NCBI RefSeq assembly: GCF_019613795.1
Contig: NZ_CP080429.1
Span: forward strand, 1,207,501 to 1,271,500
Direction of reading: 5' to 3'
From: Flavobacterium litorale
GTDB lineage: Bacteria; Bacteroidota; Bacteroidia; Flavobacteriales; Flavobacteriaceae
Length of the DNA stretch: 64,000 nucleotides
The position numbers and the translations under genes are program-made. Below the pieces are notes generated by a model, which was given only the letters and a program-made list of their open reading frames with translations, searched no databases and was not told where the DNA came from. Positions 63,467-64,000 of the stretch are shown piece by piece (the stretch's first letter is position 1; each line of letters starts with the position of its first letter).

Positions 63467-64000
63467 ATGTCTGAAGAAAGAGCAATAAGAATAAACAAAG
63501 TATTAAGGGAATTAAATATTTCGCTAGATCGTGCTGTGGAGTATCTTAAAGATAAGGGTTACGCCATAGAGGCAAGCCCGAATGCTAAGATATCTGGTGA
63601 AGAACGCAATGCCCTATACAATCAATTTTCTGCTGATAAAGGCAAGAAAGAGGCTTCCCTTGAAGTAAGCGAGGAAAAAAGAAAGGAGAAGGAAGCATTG
63701 CGTATAGAGCGAGAGCGCGAAATAGAAGAAAAGAAAAAGCAGGAGGAGGAAAGACAAAAACAAGAGGTTATAAAAGCCAAAGCCTCATTGTCGGGTCCAG
63801 TTGCAGTTGGTAAAATAGACCTTAATGCGAAACAAACTCAGGAAGAAACATCTTCAGACGCTCCTGAGCCTAAAAAAGCACCAAAGGCAGAAGCACCAGT
63901 TGCTAAAGAGCCCAAAACTGAACAGCCAAAAGAAGCTGAATCAAAAACTGAAGTGCCAGCGGCAGAAACTCCTAAAAAAGAGGTTAAAGCCGAAACAGCT
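63467..64000 (+). CDS. infB: translation initiation factor IF-2 (5' part)
   Basis: The first 178 codons of infB, cut by the window end. It starts MSEERAIRINKVLRELNISL followed by DRAVEYLKDKGY, the IF-2 N-terminal helical domain. A long charged segment follows (KRKEKEALRIEREREIEEKK), then a Pro/Ala/Lys/Glu-rich linker. The GTPase domain lies beyond the window. It begins 48 bases after nusA and completes rimP-nusA-infB. It was found by reading past nusA. Confidence 0.93.
   Translation, partial: MSEERAIRINKVLRELNISLDRAVEYLKDKGYAIEASPNAKISGEERNALYNQFSADKGKKEASLEVSEEKRKEKEALRIEREREIEEKKKQEEERQKQEVIKAKASLSGPVAVGKIDLNAKQTQEETSSDAPEPKKAPKAEAPVAKEPKTEQPKEAESKTEVPAAETPKKEVKAETA

Overview
The window reads as chromosomal DNA of a Bacteroidota bacterium of the family Flavobacteriaceae (Flavobacterium or a near relative; the genus is a guess). 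Evidence: low GC; repeated promoters of the Bacteroidota type (TTG, 18-23 bases, TAnnTTTG) in front of tRNA and protein genes; almost no Shine-Dalgarno sites; a secreted M43 protease with a type IX secretion C-terminal domain; DUF2723, DUF6252, DUF6660, HYC_CC_PP and DUF4407 family proteins; S16 with a long acidic tail; and a DnaE with a fused proofreading exonuclease.

Layout. 1-7.3 kb: end of a ferredoxin reductase gene plus its ferredoxin, a secreted metalloprotease, a DUF3050 protein, a glutaryl-CoA-type dehydrogenase, and rpsP-rimM-trmN. 7.4-16 kb: lipoprotein, RRM protein, dnaE, trxA, a DUF58 protein, tRNA-Asp and a hydrolase. 15.6-16.3 kb holds no normal gene but contains a strong promoter followed by structured DNA (probable small RNA) and a 24-residue membrane peptide gene. 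16.4-24.1 kb: lipoprotein-ruvC-hemW, an acyltransferase, a cyclase/MmcQ pair, DUF4407, a TonB-like protein, an M20 dipeptidase and tRNA-Leu.

24.1-42.5 kb is a metal-resistance island. Its left end is the tRNA-Leu terminator. Its right end carries a wrecked tyrosine-recombinase gene and a 17-base copy of the tRNA-Leu terminator arm. It contains two operons, both on the minus strand. Operon 1 is DUF6660 small Cys/His-rich protein, CzcA-type pump fused to a TolC domain, CzcB-type adaptor, Fur-family regulator. Operon 2 is HYC_CC_PP small Cys-rich protein, CusA-type pump, TolC-type channel, Cu-type P1B ATPase, DUF305 protein, CusB-type adaptor with DUF3347, heavy-metal-associated lipoprotein. Together they would move Cu/Ag and divalent metals from cytoplasm and periplasm to the outside. 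Both operons begin with a small exported thiol-rich protein, and both promoters carry the same 15-base dyad (TGCAyAGmTTGTGCA) at the same distance from the -7 box, which suggests one regulon.

42.5-64 kb returns to chromosomal genes: a WYL regulator divergent from rtcB with a perfect palindrome between them, RidA, a LacI regulator, a serine hydrolase, polA, a metallophosphoesterase, a cysteine-free thioredoxin, a polysaccharide deacetylase, tandem DUF2723 membrane proteins, tRNA-Gln, a universal stress protein, and the start of rimP-nusA-infB, whose leader contains a complete intrinsic terminator just before rimP.

All calls come from reading motifs by eye. No database search was run.
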